Source of the DNA: DAOUEX01 sp034430235
Lineage (GTDB): Bacteria > Chloroflexota > Anaerolineae > UBA2200
DNA: 64,000 nt
Direction of reading: 5' to 3'
Assembly (NCBI GenBank): GCA_964478075.1
Contig: CAYZGO010000016.1
Span: 16,857 to 80,856 of the forward strand
The position numbers and the translations under genes are program-made. This document shows, piece by piece, positions 1-7,948 of the stretch. The notes beneath the pieces were generated by a model, which was not told the origin of the DNA, did no database searches, and saw only the letters and a list, made by a program, of their open reading frames with translations. Position 1 is the first letter of the stretch, and every line of letters starts with the position of its first letter.

Positions 1-920
1 ATAGCAATCAGCCAAAAACGTTGCGTAATCTGCACCTCTGACCATCCCAGCAGCTCAAAGTGATGATGCAGCGGCGCCATCTTGAACAGCCTTTTGCCCT
101 TGGTCAATTTGAAATAGGCCACTTGCAGAAGATCGGAAACTGTCTCCGCTACGAAAACAACGCCGATAACAGACAGCAAAAGCCATTGCTCTGTCATCAG
201 TGCCACCGTAGCCAGCGTTGCCCCCAGAGCCATAGAGCCAACATCACCCATGAACAACTCGGCAGGATACGCGTTGTACCACAGAAAGGCCAGAATCGCC
301 CCCGCCATCGTAAAGCAAAAAGTGACTAGATAACTCTGGTTTTGTAAGTAGGCGATGATCCCGTAGGCGACGTAAGCTATGGCACTCGTTCCTCCGGCCA
401 AGCCATCCAGGCCATCGGTAAGATTCATGGCATTAGCCGCGCCAATAATCAGGAAGGCGGCAATAGGCAGATACCACCATCCTATGTCAAACTCTCCTGG
501 AAATGTGGGGACGGCCATGCCACCAAGATCCAATACGAAGCGCAGGCCAAAGGCTGCCAACAGACCAATAGAAGCCTGCCAGGGGAACTTGAGTCGGGCC
601 AACATGCCAATACCACCGCGATCATGCACGCCACGCCAATCGTCATAGATGCCCAGCAGACCATAGGCAACCATCACTCCCAGAGGCATAAGGATAGAGT
701 AGCGCCCCACGAGATTGGTGAGCACAGTGACCAGCAACACGGGCACCAGAATCATCAGCCCCCCCATGGTCGGCGTGCCCATCTTGACCTGGTGCGTAGC
801 TGGCCCGTCAACGCGAATTGTTTTGCCGAGGCCATAGCGCCGCAGCAGACGAATCAGCGGCCTACCACTCAGCACAGCCAGTACGAAAGACATAACGCCC
901 CACAAAAGTGCGTGGGCCAT
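1..920 (-). CDS. mraY: MraY, phospho-MurNAc-pentapeptide translocase (3' part cut off by window edge)
   Basis: MraY moves phospho-MurNAc-pentapeptide from UDP onto undecaprenyl phosphate at the inner face of the membrane, giving lipid I. Reading the minus strand from the ATG at 920 gives a hydrophobic protein that starts MAHALLWGVMSFVLAVLSGR. It then shows the family's THQVKMGTPTMGGL block (about residues 43-56) and the YDDW motif with the paired catalytic Asp residues (about 92-95). About 306 residues are visible and the C-terminus lies beyond base 1, in line with a family length of about 320-360. The ATG overlaps the murF stop by one base (TAATG), which indicates translational coupling within the cluster. 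The call is firm; only the missing end is uncertain. Confidence 0.93.
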   Translation of the reverse strand, partial: MAHALLWGVMSFVLAVLSGRPLIRLLRRYGLGKTIRVDGPATHQVKMGTPTMGGLMILVPVLLVTVLTNLVGRYSILMPLGVMVAYGLLGIYDDWRGVHDRGGIGMLARLKFPWQASIGLLAAFGLRFVLDLGGMAVPTFPGEFDIGWWYLPIAAFLIIGAANAMNLTDGLDGLAGGTSAIAYVAYGIIAYLQNQSYLVTFCFTMAGAILAFLWYNAYPAELFMGDVGSMALGATLATVALMTEQWLLLSVIGVVFVAETVSDLLQVAYFKLTKGKRLFKMAPLHHHFELLGWSEVQITQRFWLIA

Positions 921-2347
921 TAGTCACCCCTCGCTAGTTTGGCCACAATGCTTTCCATAACCATCCCGCGTGATCCCTTGACCAGCACGAAATCACCCTC
1001 AACCAGCACTTGGTGCAGAACATCTACCGCATCGTCGTTGTCAGCAACGGCGTGTACCGCAGAGGGGGGCATGCCTGTCGCCACCGCTTCTTCAGCGATC
1101 AAGTGCCCTAATTCACCTACTGTGACCAGCACGGAGGCGACTTCTGCAGCCCGCCGCCCCGCGAGACAGTGCCCTTGCACTTCGTAGCTTCCCAACTCTA
1201 ACATGCCACCCAAAACGGCAACTCTGCGGCCATCCATTTCGGCTAATAGATTCAGAGCCGCCACAGTCGAAGCTGGGCTTGCGTTGTAGGTGTCGTCCAA
1301 GATGGTCGTGCCTTGAGCTCCCGGAACGACCATCAGCCGCACCTGAGCAGATTCATCCCGCAGGCCGGAAATAATCTCATCCCAGGCCAATCCCTGGCTC
1401 AAGCCGACGGCAGCCGCCGCCAAAGCGCCATGCACACTGTGTCGGCCCAGGAGCGGCAATCGCGCACGCACCGACTCGCCCCGAAAGTGAAAGCTCATCA
1501 GCAGACCCTCAAGGCCATACGTCTGTATATCGCTGGCTCGCAGATCGTTATGTGGCTCCAGACCGTAATAGAAGGCGTTTCTTGCTTTCGTCAATGTGGC
1601 CATAGCCCGCACCCGCTCATCGTCACCGTTGAGTATGGCCAGGCCATCGGGCGGCAGAGCCTGAACCAGTTCAGCCTTTGCTTGTGCGATACGCTCTACG
1701 CTTCCCAGACGCTCAAGATGTGTAGGCCCCACGTTGGTCACCACACCAACCGCTGGCAGGGCAATCTCTGCCAGGTGAGCAATCTCGCCCAGGTCATACA
1801 TCCCCATCTCTTGCACCACCCACTCAATCGCTGGATGCAGCCGAAGCATAGTCAGCGGCAGGCCAATCTCATTATTGTAGTTCCCTGGGCTCTTCAGCGT
1901 GGAGAAACGCCGCTGCAAGACAGCCGCGATGAGTTCTTTTGTCGTGGTCTTGCCCGTACTGCCCGTCACCCCAACCACTCGACAGTCCGGATGCAGCCGC
2001 CGCCAGTAGGCCGCTAGCGTCTGTAGGGCGCTCAGAGTGTCCGCAACCAGAAAGCACATGGGCAATGGAATCTCTGACCCCACGTCAAGTTGCTGCCCTA
2101 CGTCAAGCAGAGCAGTGCAATCATCAACTGCTCTCTGTACGAGTGCTGCCCGCGCTCCTCGACGGAAAGCATCGCCCACAAACAGGTGACCATCTGTACG
2201 CTCACCAGGTAGAGCCACAAACAGACTAGCATCCGTAACCAGGCGAGAATCTACCACCACCTCTGCAAACGGCAGACGCGCTGTCTCGTCCCAAGGCCAG
2301 GGGCCTGTGCCCAGTGCCTTCCAAATATCAGCAAGTGTGAGCCCCAT
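920..2347 (-). CDS. murF: MurF, UDP-MurNAc-tripeptide--D-Ala-D-Ala ligase
   Basis: This cytoplasmic Mur ligase adds D-Ala-D-Ala to UDP-MurNAc-tripeptide, the last soluble step of peptidoglycan precursor synthesis. The P-loop GVTGSTGKTTTK lies at about residues 126-137, followed by the NEIGLPLTML block and the central GGMLELG segment typical of MurF. The frame is open upstream to 2398, but that stretch overlaps ftsI. The internal ATG at 2347 gives a normal N-terminus (MGLTLADIWKALG) 10 bases after the ftsI stop, with a purine-rich AAGG upstream, so I chose it (475 aa). It sits between ftsI and mraY in one operon and ends with a one-base overlap with mraY. Confidence 0.93.
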   Translation of the reverse strand: MGLTLADIWKALGTGPWPWDETARLPFAEVVVDSRLVTDASLFVALPGERTDGHLFVGDAFRRGARAALVQRAVDDCTALLDVGQQLDVGSEIPLPMCFLVADTLSALQTLAAYWRRLHPDCRVVGVTGSTGKTTTKELIAAVLQRRFSTLKSPGNYNNEIGLPLTMLRLHPAIEWVVQEMGMYDLGEIAHLAEIALPAVGVVTNVGPTHLERLGSVERIAQAKAELVQALPPDGLAILNGDDERVRAMATLTKARNAFYYGLEPHNDLRASDIQTYGLEGLLMSFHFRGESVRARLPLLGRHSVHGALAAAAVGLSQGLAWDEIISGLRDESAQVRLMVVPGAQGTTILDDTYNASPASTVAALNLLAEMDGRRVAVLGGMLELGSYEVQGHCLAGRRAAEVASVLVTVGELGHLIAEEAVATGMPPSAVHAVADNDDAVDVLHQVLVEGDFVLVKGSRGMVMESIVAKLARGD

Positions 2348-2357
2348 CAAAGATACC

Positions 2358-4046
2358 TTACTGCATGCTTGCACGCACACTGTCCGGCGGCACAGCAAGC
2401 AATGTTAAGAGCTGCTGCGCAATCTCCCGAAAGACAGGTGCAGCAACTGTCATGCCCCAATAGTCTTTCTGAGGGCGATCAATGATAACCAGCATTGAGA
2501 ACCTCGGATCGTCCGCCGGCACATAGCCAGCGAACGAAGCAATCGTCTCCTTTGGATCGTATCCGCCCGGTACTGGGACCTCTGACGTGCCGGATTTCCC
2601 TGCCACCTGGTAGTTTGGAATCGCTGCCGCAGTCAGCACAGTGTCTACAGCGTAGACGAGCATCTGCGTCATCTGCCCTGCTACCTCAGGGGATATGACC
2701 TGCCTCACAACCTGCGGTGGCAACTCGGTCACCTCGTCCTTCTCGACAATACGAGACACAACGTGCGGGCGCATCAAAAGCCCACCATTGCCTACTGCAG
2801 ACACGGCACAGAGCATCTGCAACGGCGTCACAGCAAGGCCTTGCCCAAAGGAATTGGTGCCCAGGTCTGATTCGTGCCATTCCCGGTCACCCGGAACCCG
2901 CAAGTTCCCCGGGACTTCGTAGGCCAGGTCAACGCCCGTCGGCTGACCAAAACCGAAGCGGCGAAGGTATTCGTAGAACTTGACCGCGCCCAGGCTTGTG
3001 CTCACGTGAGCCGCGCCCACGTTCAAGGACTGCGCCAGCAGGTCAGCAATCCTCGTTTCGCCATAGGCAACCCCGCTCGAGTTCTCGATGACGCGCCCCC
3101 CTACCACAATCTGGCCGTTATCGTAGTAAGTACTTGAAGGCGAAATAGCACCAGCGTCCAACGCTGAAGCAATAGTGACAATCTTGAATACAGAGCCAGG
3201 CTCATAGTGATCGCTGACTGCCGGGTTTACGAACAGGCTCTGGTCAGTCACAGCAAAGTCGTTCGGGTCATAGGTCGGATTACCGGCCATGGCCAGGATT
3301 GCCCCGGTCGCGGGGTCCATCACAATGACCACGCCTCCCTTGGCATCGTTGGTGAGCACAGCTTTGGCCAGCGCCTCTTCGACAACGTATTGCATGTTTC
3401 TATCAAGGGTCAGGAACAGATCCACGCCGTCGCGTGGTGCGCGAAACTGATAGAACAGGCTGCCCAGGGAATCCCGAGTTGCCATGCGGAAACCAGCCTC
3501 GCCCGCAAGAAGCTCGTCATAGTATCCTTCAACGCCATAATAGCCTTCGGCTTCACCTGATACGAACCCCAGCACACAGGCAGCCAGCGACCGACTCGGA
3601 TAGACGCGACCTGGCTGTGGATCCGCCTGTATCACCCCTTCTCCCCACTCCAGGATGCTGTCCTTCACTTCTGCGCTGACGCCGCGTTTGAGAGGCACGT
3701 GCGCACCGCCTTTTCGCAATAACGTCAGCAGTCGTTCCCTTGGTTCGTCAAGCAAAGGCGCCAGCCTATCCGCCAGCATTTCGGCATCCTTCACGTTGCG
3801 GGGCGTTGCCCCAATGTCATAGACAGTACTTGCTGCAGCTAATAGATACCCATGACAGTCATAGATGTTCCCACGCTCAGGGGGAAAAACTGCTTCCGGG
3901 GCGAGGACCGTGTCTGGCAGAACCTCGGTCGGGTGCTCACGCTGCAAGAATACCAGCCGCCAAACCACGACCGCCACGACGCTCAGCAGAGCCGTGGCCA
4001 GGGCAAGCGCTCTGCGATAGAATTGGTCCTGCGTTAAGACGTTCAT
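2358..4046 (-). CDS. ftsI: FtsI/PBP2-type division transpeptidase
   Basis: This is a class B penicillin-binding protein that cross-links septal peptidoglycan as the partner of FtsW. It has one N-terminal membrane anchor (about residues 12-33), a dimerisation domain with the PPERGNIYDCHG motif near 55-66, and a transpeptidase domain. The catalytic motifs are SVFK (Ser285 to Lys288), SLN (340-342) and KSGT (484-487). The last has Ser where many homologues have Thr, a common variant. At 562 residues it is of normal length, and it lacks C-terminal PASTA domains, unlike SpoVD or PBP2x. It follows the FtsL-like gene by 18 bases and precedes murF by 10. Confidence 0.93.
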   Translation of the reverse strand: MNVLTQDQFYRRALALATALLSVVAVVVWRLVFLQREHPTEVLPDTVLAPEAVFPPERGNIYDCHGYLLAAASTVYDIGATPRNVKDAEMLADRLAPLLDEPRERLLTLLRKGGAHVPLKRGVSAEVKDSILEWGEGVIQADPQPGRVYPSRSLAACVLGFVSGEAEGYYGVEGYYDELLAGEAGFRMATRDSLGSLFYQFRAPRDGVDLFLTLDRNMQYVVEEALAKAVLTNDAKGGVVIVMDPATGAILAMAGNPTYDPNDFAVTDQSLFVNPAVSDHYEPGSVFKIVTIASALDAGAISPSSTYYDNGQIVVGGRVIENSSGVAYGETRIADLLAQSLNVGAAHVSTSLGAVKFYEYLRRFGFGQPTGVDLAYEVPGNLRVPGDREWHESDLGTNSFGQGLAVTPLQMLCAVSAVGNGGLLMRPHVVSRIVEKDEVTELPPQVVRQVISPEVAGQMTQMLVYAVDTVLTAAAIPNYQVAGKSGTSEVPVPGGYDPKETIASFAGYVPADDPRFSMLVIIDRPQKDYWGMTVAAPVFREIAQQLLTLLAVPPDSVRASMQ

Positions 4047-4064
4047 TGGTGTTTGCCCAGAATC

Positions 4065-4562
4065 CTACCCACCTGGCGGCTCAGCTCGTGCCACACTTCC
4101 AAGAATCCAGTCTGCAAACTGGCACAGTGCCTCTTGCCACCAGCCTGACAAATGTGAAGAATCAACAGGCGAGGAAAGGGGAGGCTCGCGCGCCATCTCG
4201 TCTCCAAACAAAGGGGCTGGTTGGTCCAGCACCACCTCGACGTATTCGATATGCTGTGGCTCTCCAAGGCCCAAATCTCTGGCTGCCTGCTGTATACGCG
4301 GCAGTTGCTCACACTGCGCGATTTGCAGAAGGATGGCGCTGTTCGCCCGCCTCAATTCACGCAGTTGACTCTCGCAACCTCGCATCTCCTCGATTTGCCT
4401 CGCCACGTGGCTGGCTCGAGTCAAGTAGAGGAAAGCCAGCAAGCTAATCAGGCACAACAATGCCAGGACATAGAGCCACCGCCGCAGGTCATCGGACAAC
4501 TGGGCTATGGCCTGCCCAAGAAACGTCTCACTGCGAGAGGCTGCGATACGACCACTGCCCAT
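4065..4562 (-). CDS. ftsL: FtsL-like division protein
   Basis: This is a small bitopic protein with a charged cytoplasmic N-terminus, one membrane helix (about residues 29-48) and a periplasmic stretch that looks like a coiled coil (about 55-95). It ends in an extended acidic/proline-rich tail. Sequence identity to known FtsL is too low to judge by eye. The name rests on architecture and on position between rsmH and ftsI, where FtsL or a DivIC/FtsB-type septum initiator is expected. In that role it would join the FtsQLB complex that activates FtsWI. At 165 residues it is longer than a usual FtsL (about 100-120), mainly because of the tail. Confidence 0.72.
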   Translation of the reverse strand: MGSGRIAASRSETFLGQAIAQLSDDLRRWLYVLALLCLISLLAFLYLTRASHVARQIEEMRGCESQLRELRRANSAILLQIAQCEQLPRIQQAARDLGLGEPQHIEYVEVVLDQPAPLFGDEMAREPPLSSPVDSSHLSGWWQEALCQFADWILGSVARAEPPGG

Positions 4563-4570
4563 TGTTCACC

Positions 4571-5482
4571 TCACCGTCTCGCACTTCCGATGAGAGGGAG
4601 CTTTTCCGCAATGCGCAGTTTGGCGCTGCGGCTTCGCGGATTGCGCTCCCGCTCAACAGGGGTCGCCCGGATGGGCTTGGGCGTGAGCAAGCGTAGCGCC
4701 GGACCACGCGCACTATCGTCCCCCTTGGCCTCCTGACGGAAGTAGTGCTTCACTACACGATCCTCAAGAGAATGAAAGGCAATGACTGTCAGCCGTCCAC
4801 CTGGGGCCAGGATATCTACGGCCTGCACCAGCCCCTGGACAAGAGCCTCTAACTCGTCATTGACCGCTATGCGTAGCGCCTGAAAGGTCCTGGTAGCGGG
4901 ATGGATGCGCCCTCTGTGTCTGACCACCCTTGCCACCAGGTGAGCCAATTCCGTGGTCGTCTGCAGCGGACGTGCACGTACAATGGCGCGCGCAATGCGT
5001 CTGGACATCCTTTCCTCGCCATAGCGGTACAGAATATCTGCTAACTCGGCTTCAGGCAGCGTATTGACCAGCTCAGCCGCCGTCGTGTCTGCTGACAGAT
5101 CAAAACGCATATCCAACGGCCCATCCAACTGAAAGGAAAAGCCGCGCTCTGGTGCAGACAACTGTATTGCAGAAAGGCCAAGGTCTAGCAACACCCCATC
5201 AGCGGCGTAGAATCCGTACTCACGTGCGATCTCGCTTAGGTGGGCAAAGGTGCCGTGCACCAGGGTGACACGTCCACCATAATCAGCCAGCACCTCTTGG
5301 GCCAACTGCAGAGCCTGTGCATCCAGGTCAACCCCCAGCAACCGCCCGTTCGGGCTGGAGAGTCCCAGAATCCCGCTGGCGTGCCCGCCACCGCCTACGG
5401 TGCCATCAACGTAAGAGCCTCCCGAGCGCGGGGAAAGGGCATCCATGACCTCGTCGTACAGAACCGGCTCATGGGCCCTCAT
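4571..5482 (-). CDS. rsmH: RsmH (MraW), 16S rRNA m4C1402 methyltransferase
   Basis: RsmH methylates N4 of C1402 in 16S rRNA, in the ribosomal P site, using S-adenosylmethionine. The protein begins MRAHEPVLYDEVMDAL and shows the SAM-binding loop VDGTVGGGGHAS near residues 24-35. The acidic GVDLDAQAL follows near 50, and the conserved C-terminal AFHSLEDRVVKHYFR block is present. At 303 residues it is the usual family length. Its ATG overlaps the mraZ stop by four bases (ATGA), which is typical coupling in this cluster. The downstream FtsL-like gene begins nine bases after its stop. Confidence 0.96.
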   Translation of the reverse strand: MRAHEPVLYDEVMDALSPRSGGSYVDGTVGGGGHASGILGLSSPNGRLLGVDLDAQALQLAQEVLADYGGRVTLVHGTFAHLSEIAREYGFYAADGVLLDLGLSAIQLSAPERGFSFQLDGPLDMRFDLSADTTAAELVNTLPEAELADILYRYGEERMSRRIARAIVRARPLQTTTELAHLVARVVRHRGRIHPATRTFQALRIAVNDELEALVQGLVQAVDILAPGGRLTVIAFHSLEDRVVKHYFRQEAKGDDSARGPALRLLTPKPIRATPVERERNPRSRSAKLRIAEKLPLIGSARR

Positions 5483-5913
5483 AGGATCCCGAGGTCGCCC
5501 AGTTTTTCGGCAAGGGCTTCCGCGTCCTGCTCCAGTTCGGAATTGTTCTGCTCCCAGGCGCCGGGGTTCCAGACCTCTACACGGTTATCCAAGCCGGCGA
5601 TAATTACCTCATCCTGCAAATCAGCATATTCACGGAGATAGGCAGGTATGAGCACACGACCTTGCTTATCGGGGATACAGTCGGCGGCTGCAGAGAACAA
5701 GAGGCGGACAAAGGCGCGGGCATCTTTCTTGGTCAGGGGAAGCTGTCTGACTTTCTCCGCGAGCCGTTCCCACTCGCCCAGCGGATAGATGTACAAACAG
5801 CGATCAATACCGCGAGTAACCACCACACCGGCAGCCAAACTCGTGCGATACTTGGCTGGGATGGTCAGACGTCCCTTGTTATCAATCGTGTGCCCGAACC
5901 TGCTTAAGAACAT
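5479..5913 (-). CDS. mraZ: MraZ, transcriptional regulator of the dcw cluster
   Basis: MraZ is an AbrB-fold, ring-forming DNA-binding protein that regulates its own operon by binding direct repeats in the promoter. The protein starts MFLSRFGHTIDNKGRLTIPA and has two SpoVT/AbrB-like halves, the second containing a DKQGRVLIPAYLREYA-type motif near residues 80-95. Its length of 144 residues is typical. It is the first gene of the cluster and overlaps rsmH by four bases. A matching array of 10-bp repeats lies 58 bases upstream, so autoregulation is a well-supported inference. Confidence 0.95.
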   Translation of the reverse strand: MFLSRFGHTIDNKGRLTIPAKYRTSLAAGVVVTRGIDRCLYIYPLGEWERLAEKVRQLPLTKKDARAFVRLLFSAAADCIPDKQGRVLIPAYLREYADLQDEVIIAGLDNRVEVWNPGAWEQNNSELEQDAEALAEKLGDLGIL

Positions 5914-5970
5914 TTGTTCTAGAATCCCCCACTTGGCCTCTGTTTCGAGGCTGTTTGGAGCTGGCTGCTC

Positions 5971-6023
5971 CCACTGTGCTCCACTTCATGCCACATTTTA
6001 CCACCGTTTTCCCATTCTGTCCA
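5971..6023 (-). promoter_or_regulatory. mraZ promoter with MraZ-box operator of phased 10-bp repeats
   Basis: On the minus strand a -35 TGGACA (6018-6023) and a -10 TAAAAT (5995-6000) are separated by 17 bases. Across them run GTGG repeats at exactly 10-base steps. On the plus strand these are CCAC at 5971, 5981, 5991 and 6001, with a fifth, weaker copy (CCCA) at 6011. The array covers the -10 box and the expected start point near 5988. MraZ in other bacteria binds TGGG- or GTGG-type direct repeats about one helical turn apart, so this is very likely its operator. Confidence 0.85.
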
Positions 6024-6087
6024 GTGGTTCAGCGGAGAATTCGCGGAATTTTAAGGTTCGGGCAAGGCAAAAGCGCCTTCACATACG

Positions 6088-6120
6088 AAAAAAGGCCTGT
6101 CGTGGTGCCCGACCAGGCCT
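6088..6120 (-). terminator. Rho-independent terminator at the 3' end of rnpB
   Basis: On the minus strand AGGCCTG (6120-6114) pairs with CAGGCCT (6099-6093) and is followed directly by a run of Ts (6093-6088). One arm overlaps the 3' strand of the P1 helix of RNase P RNA, so the terminator is probably trimmed during 3' maturation. Confidence 0.8.
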
Positions 6121-6511
6121 GTAAGCCGAGTTCTGTACCCTGCGCAAGCGATGCTTGCGCAGGGCGGCAATCATCTCTCTGGGACGACAGTTGCCTGACG
6201 TCTCTAGCGATCCACCCAAGGGTCACGGGACGAGCAGCCCCGGGCGCAGCTTGCGCTGCGCCGCCCTCTGTTCGATCTTGCTCCCGATGGGGTTTGCCTA
6301 GCCGACCCAGTCTCCTGGGCCGCTGGTGGTCTCTTACACCACCGTTTCACTCTTACCGGCGGCCACAATGGCCAACAGGCGACATGCTTTCTGTTGCACT
6401 ATGCCGTCGGGTCACCCCGCCTGGGCGTTGCCCAGCATCGTGCTCTGCGGAGCTCGGACTTTCCTCGAGCCACCCATGATGGCCCGCGATTGCCCAGCCT
6501 GCTCGGGCACC
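6104..6511 (-). ncRNA. rnpB: RNase P RNA (type A)
   Basis: This is the catalytic RNA of RNase P, which matures tRNA 5' ends. On the minus strand the conserved GAGGAAAGTCCGAGCTCCGC block (P4 5' strand, CR I) lies near 6466. It is followed by the AGAGTGAAACGGTGG block (about 6357-6340) and by CAGAACTCGGCTTACAGG (P4 3' strand, CR V) near 6138-6118. The first bases, GTGCCCGAGCAGGC (from about 6511), pair with GCCTGGTCGGGCAC (ending near 6104) to form helix P1, which sets both ends. The length of about 408 nt fits type A. It has its own promoter and terminator. Confidence 0.95.
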
Positions 6512-6517
6512 AACTCT

Positions 6518-6546
6518 ATTCTACCACCGTTGGCAGCCTTTGTCAA
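6518..6546 (-). promoter_or_regulatory. rnpB promoter
   Basis: On the minus strand a consensus TTGACA (-35, 6546-6541), a 17-base spacer and TAGAAT (-10, 6523-6518) place the start point near 6511. This coincides with the 5' end predicted independently from helix P1. Confidence 0.85.
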
Positions 6547-6689
6547 AAACGTCTTGGCACAGCACCGTCTGATGCAGCCGCTGTTCAAGCTCGGAAGCGG
6601 CCTGGTCAGGGTAGATTCCTTCTCGAGCAAGAAAGGTAGGAATACATGACTCCTGGTGTGAGTCAGTGTCCGATGTTCAGCCGCAGTTG

Positions 6690-6714
6690 CCGTTTACGCC
6701 TCTGGCGTAAAGAC
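6690..6714. repeat. 25-bp dispersed repeat, copy 1 (perfect hairpin)
   Basis: The 25-base stretch starting CCGTTTACGCC and ending GGCGTAAAGAC recurs identically at 14481-14505. Its core TTTACGCC-TCT-GGCGTAAA is a perfect 8-bp hairpin. It lies in the 373-base gap between the rnpB promoter and ldh, where I otherwise see only the likely ldh promoter. Confidence 0.75.
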
Positions 6715-6832
6715 CAGAGGTGGCGCAAAGAGAAATGTACCGCCGCGGGCTAGTAGCATCGAGTGGCGAGCCCGGTACTGTAGTCTGCTTATCTATGTGC
6801 ACGCCTCAAGCATCACCGCTGTCTGACGCAGC

Positions 6833-6862
6833 TTGGCAATGTTGGCGCACACACAGTACAAT
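6833..6862 (+). promoter_or_regulatory. Probable ldh promoter
   Basis: TTGGCA (6833-6838), an 18-base spacer and TACAAT (6857-6862) lie 35 bases before the ldh start. The boxes are near consensus. The call is by eye and moderately supported. Confidence 0.5.
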
Positions 6863-6896
6863 ACTGAGGAAGTGGCGGATGCAAGGGGGAGGCGAT

Positions 6897-7859
6897 ATGA
6901 CTAAGAATCAGAGAGGGGCCAGGGTAGTGATCATCGGCGCGGGCATGGTGGGCGCCACCAGCGCCTATGCGCTGATGATCCGTGGCCTTGCAGCAGAGAT
7001 TGTGCTCATTGACGTGAACCTTCGGCGAGCAAGAGGAGAAGCTATGGACCTGGCACATGGCCAGCCGTTCGCCACACCAACACGTATTTGGGCCGGCGAC
7101 TATGATGACTGCCGCTATGCGGACATCATCGTCATCACTGCTGGCGTTGCGCAGAAGCCGGGCCAGACGCGCCTCGACCTGACCAGGAAGAACGTGGATA
7201 TCATGCACGACATCGTCAAGGATATCCTCAAAGCCCAGGCCGACCAAGCTATCCTGCTCATCGTGGCCAATCCTGTAGACGTGCTGTCTTACGCCGCCTG
7301 GAAGTTCTCCGGCTGGCCTGCTGAGCGCGTCATCGGGTTGGGAACTCTGCTCGATACGGCTCGCTTCCGCCAGCTCCTGGCCGAGCACTGTGGCATAGAC
7401 TCGCGCAACGTGCATGCTTACATTATCGGCGAACACGGCGACAGCGAGGTCCCTGTCTGGAGCCTGGCCAACGTTGCCGGTGCCAGGCTCGACGACTTTT
7501 GCGTGGTGTGCGGTCGTGGTTGCTCTCTGGAAACGAAGACGGCCATCTTTGAACGAGTGAAGAATGCCGCCTACGAGATCATTGACGCCAAAGGCGCTAC
7601 GTACTACGCCATCGGTCTAGGCACAATGCGCCTGATCGAGGCCATATTGCACGACCAACACAGCATCCTGTCCGTGTCCACACTGATCCAGAACCGCTTT
7701 GGTATCGACGATGTCTACCTGAGCCTGCCTTGCGTGGTAGCACGGTCTGGCGTCACTCGCGTTTTGGACATGCCTCTGAGTGCGGACGAAGTTGCGGCTC
7801 TGCAAGTCTCAGCGTCTGTGCTCAAGGAGGCCATCGCCTCCATGGGACTCTTAGGATGA
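6897..7859 (+). CDS. ldh: L-lactate dehydrogenase
   Basis: This enzyme converts pyruvate and NADH to lactate and NAD+ in the cytoplasm. The protein has the Rossmann GAGMVGA motif (residues 14-20), the acidic NAD-binding LIDVN near 37-41 and the mobile loop QKPGQTRLDLTRKN. Gln86 in that loop marks lactate rather than malate specificity (malate enzymes carry Arg there), and Arg92 binds substrate. The catalytic His180 sits in GEHGDSEVPVWS. The frame is open upstream to 6720, but the ATG at 6897 has a strong GGGGGAGG ribosome site and gives a normal 320-residue protein. The following lipoprotein gene is on the same strand. Confidence 0.93.
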   Translation: MTKNQRGARVVIIGAGMVGATSAYALMIRGLAAEIVLIDVNLRRARGEAMDLAHGQPFATPTRIWAGDYDDCRYADIIVITAGVAQKPGQTRLDLTRKNVDIMHDIVKDILKAQADQAILLIVANPVDVLSYAAWKFSGWPAERVIGLGTLLDTARFRQLLAEHCGIDSRNVHAYIIGEHGDSEVPVWSLANVAGARLDDFCVVCGRGCSLETKTAIFERVKNAAYEIIDAKGATYYAIGLGTMRLIEAILHDQHSILSVSTLIQNRFGIDDVYLSLPCVVARSGVTRVLDMPLSADEVAALQVSASVLKEAIASMGLLG

Positions 7860-7948
7860 CAACCGCCTTATCAAAAACGTGCAACCTGAACCATGATGGC
7901 TGTTCCTTCGACGCAGCAACACACCCTCGTGGCCGTTTGTTCCTGTGG

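Noticed and set aside
1313..2017. 234-codon plus-strand open frame inside murF
   Set aside because: It is antisense to the conserved MurF core, and its composition is that of a shadow frame.
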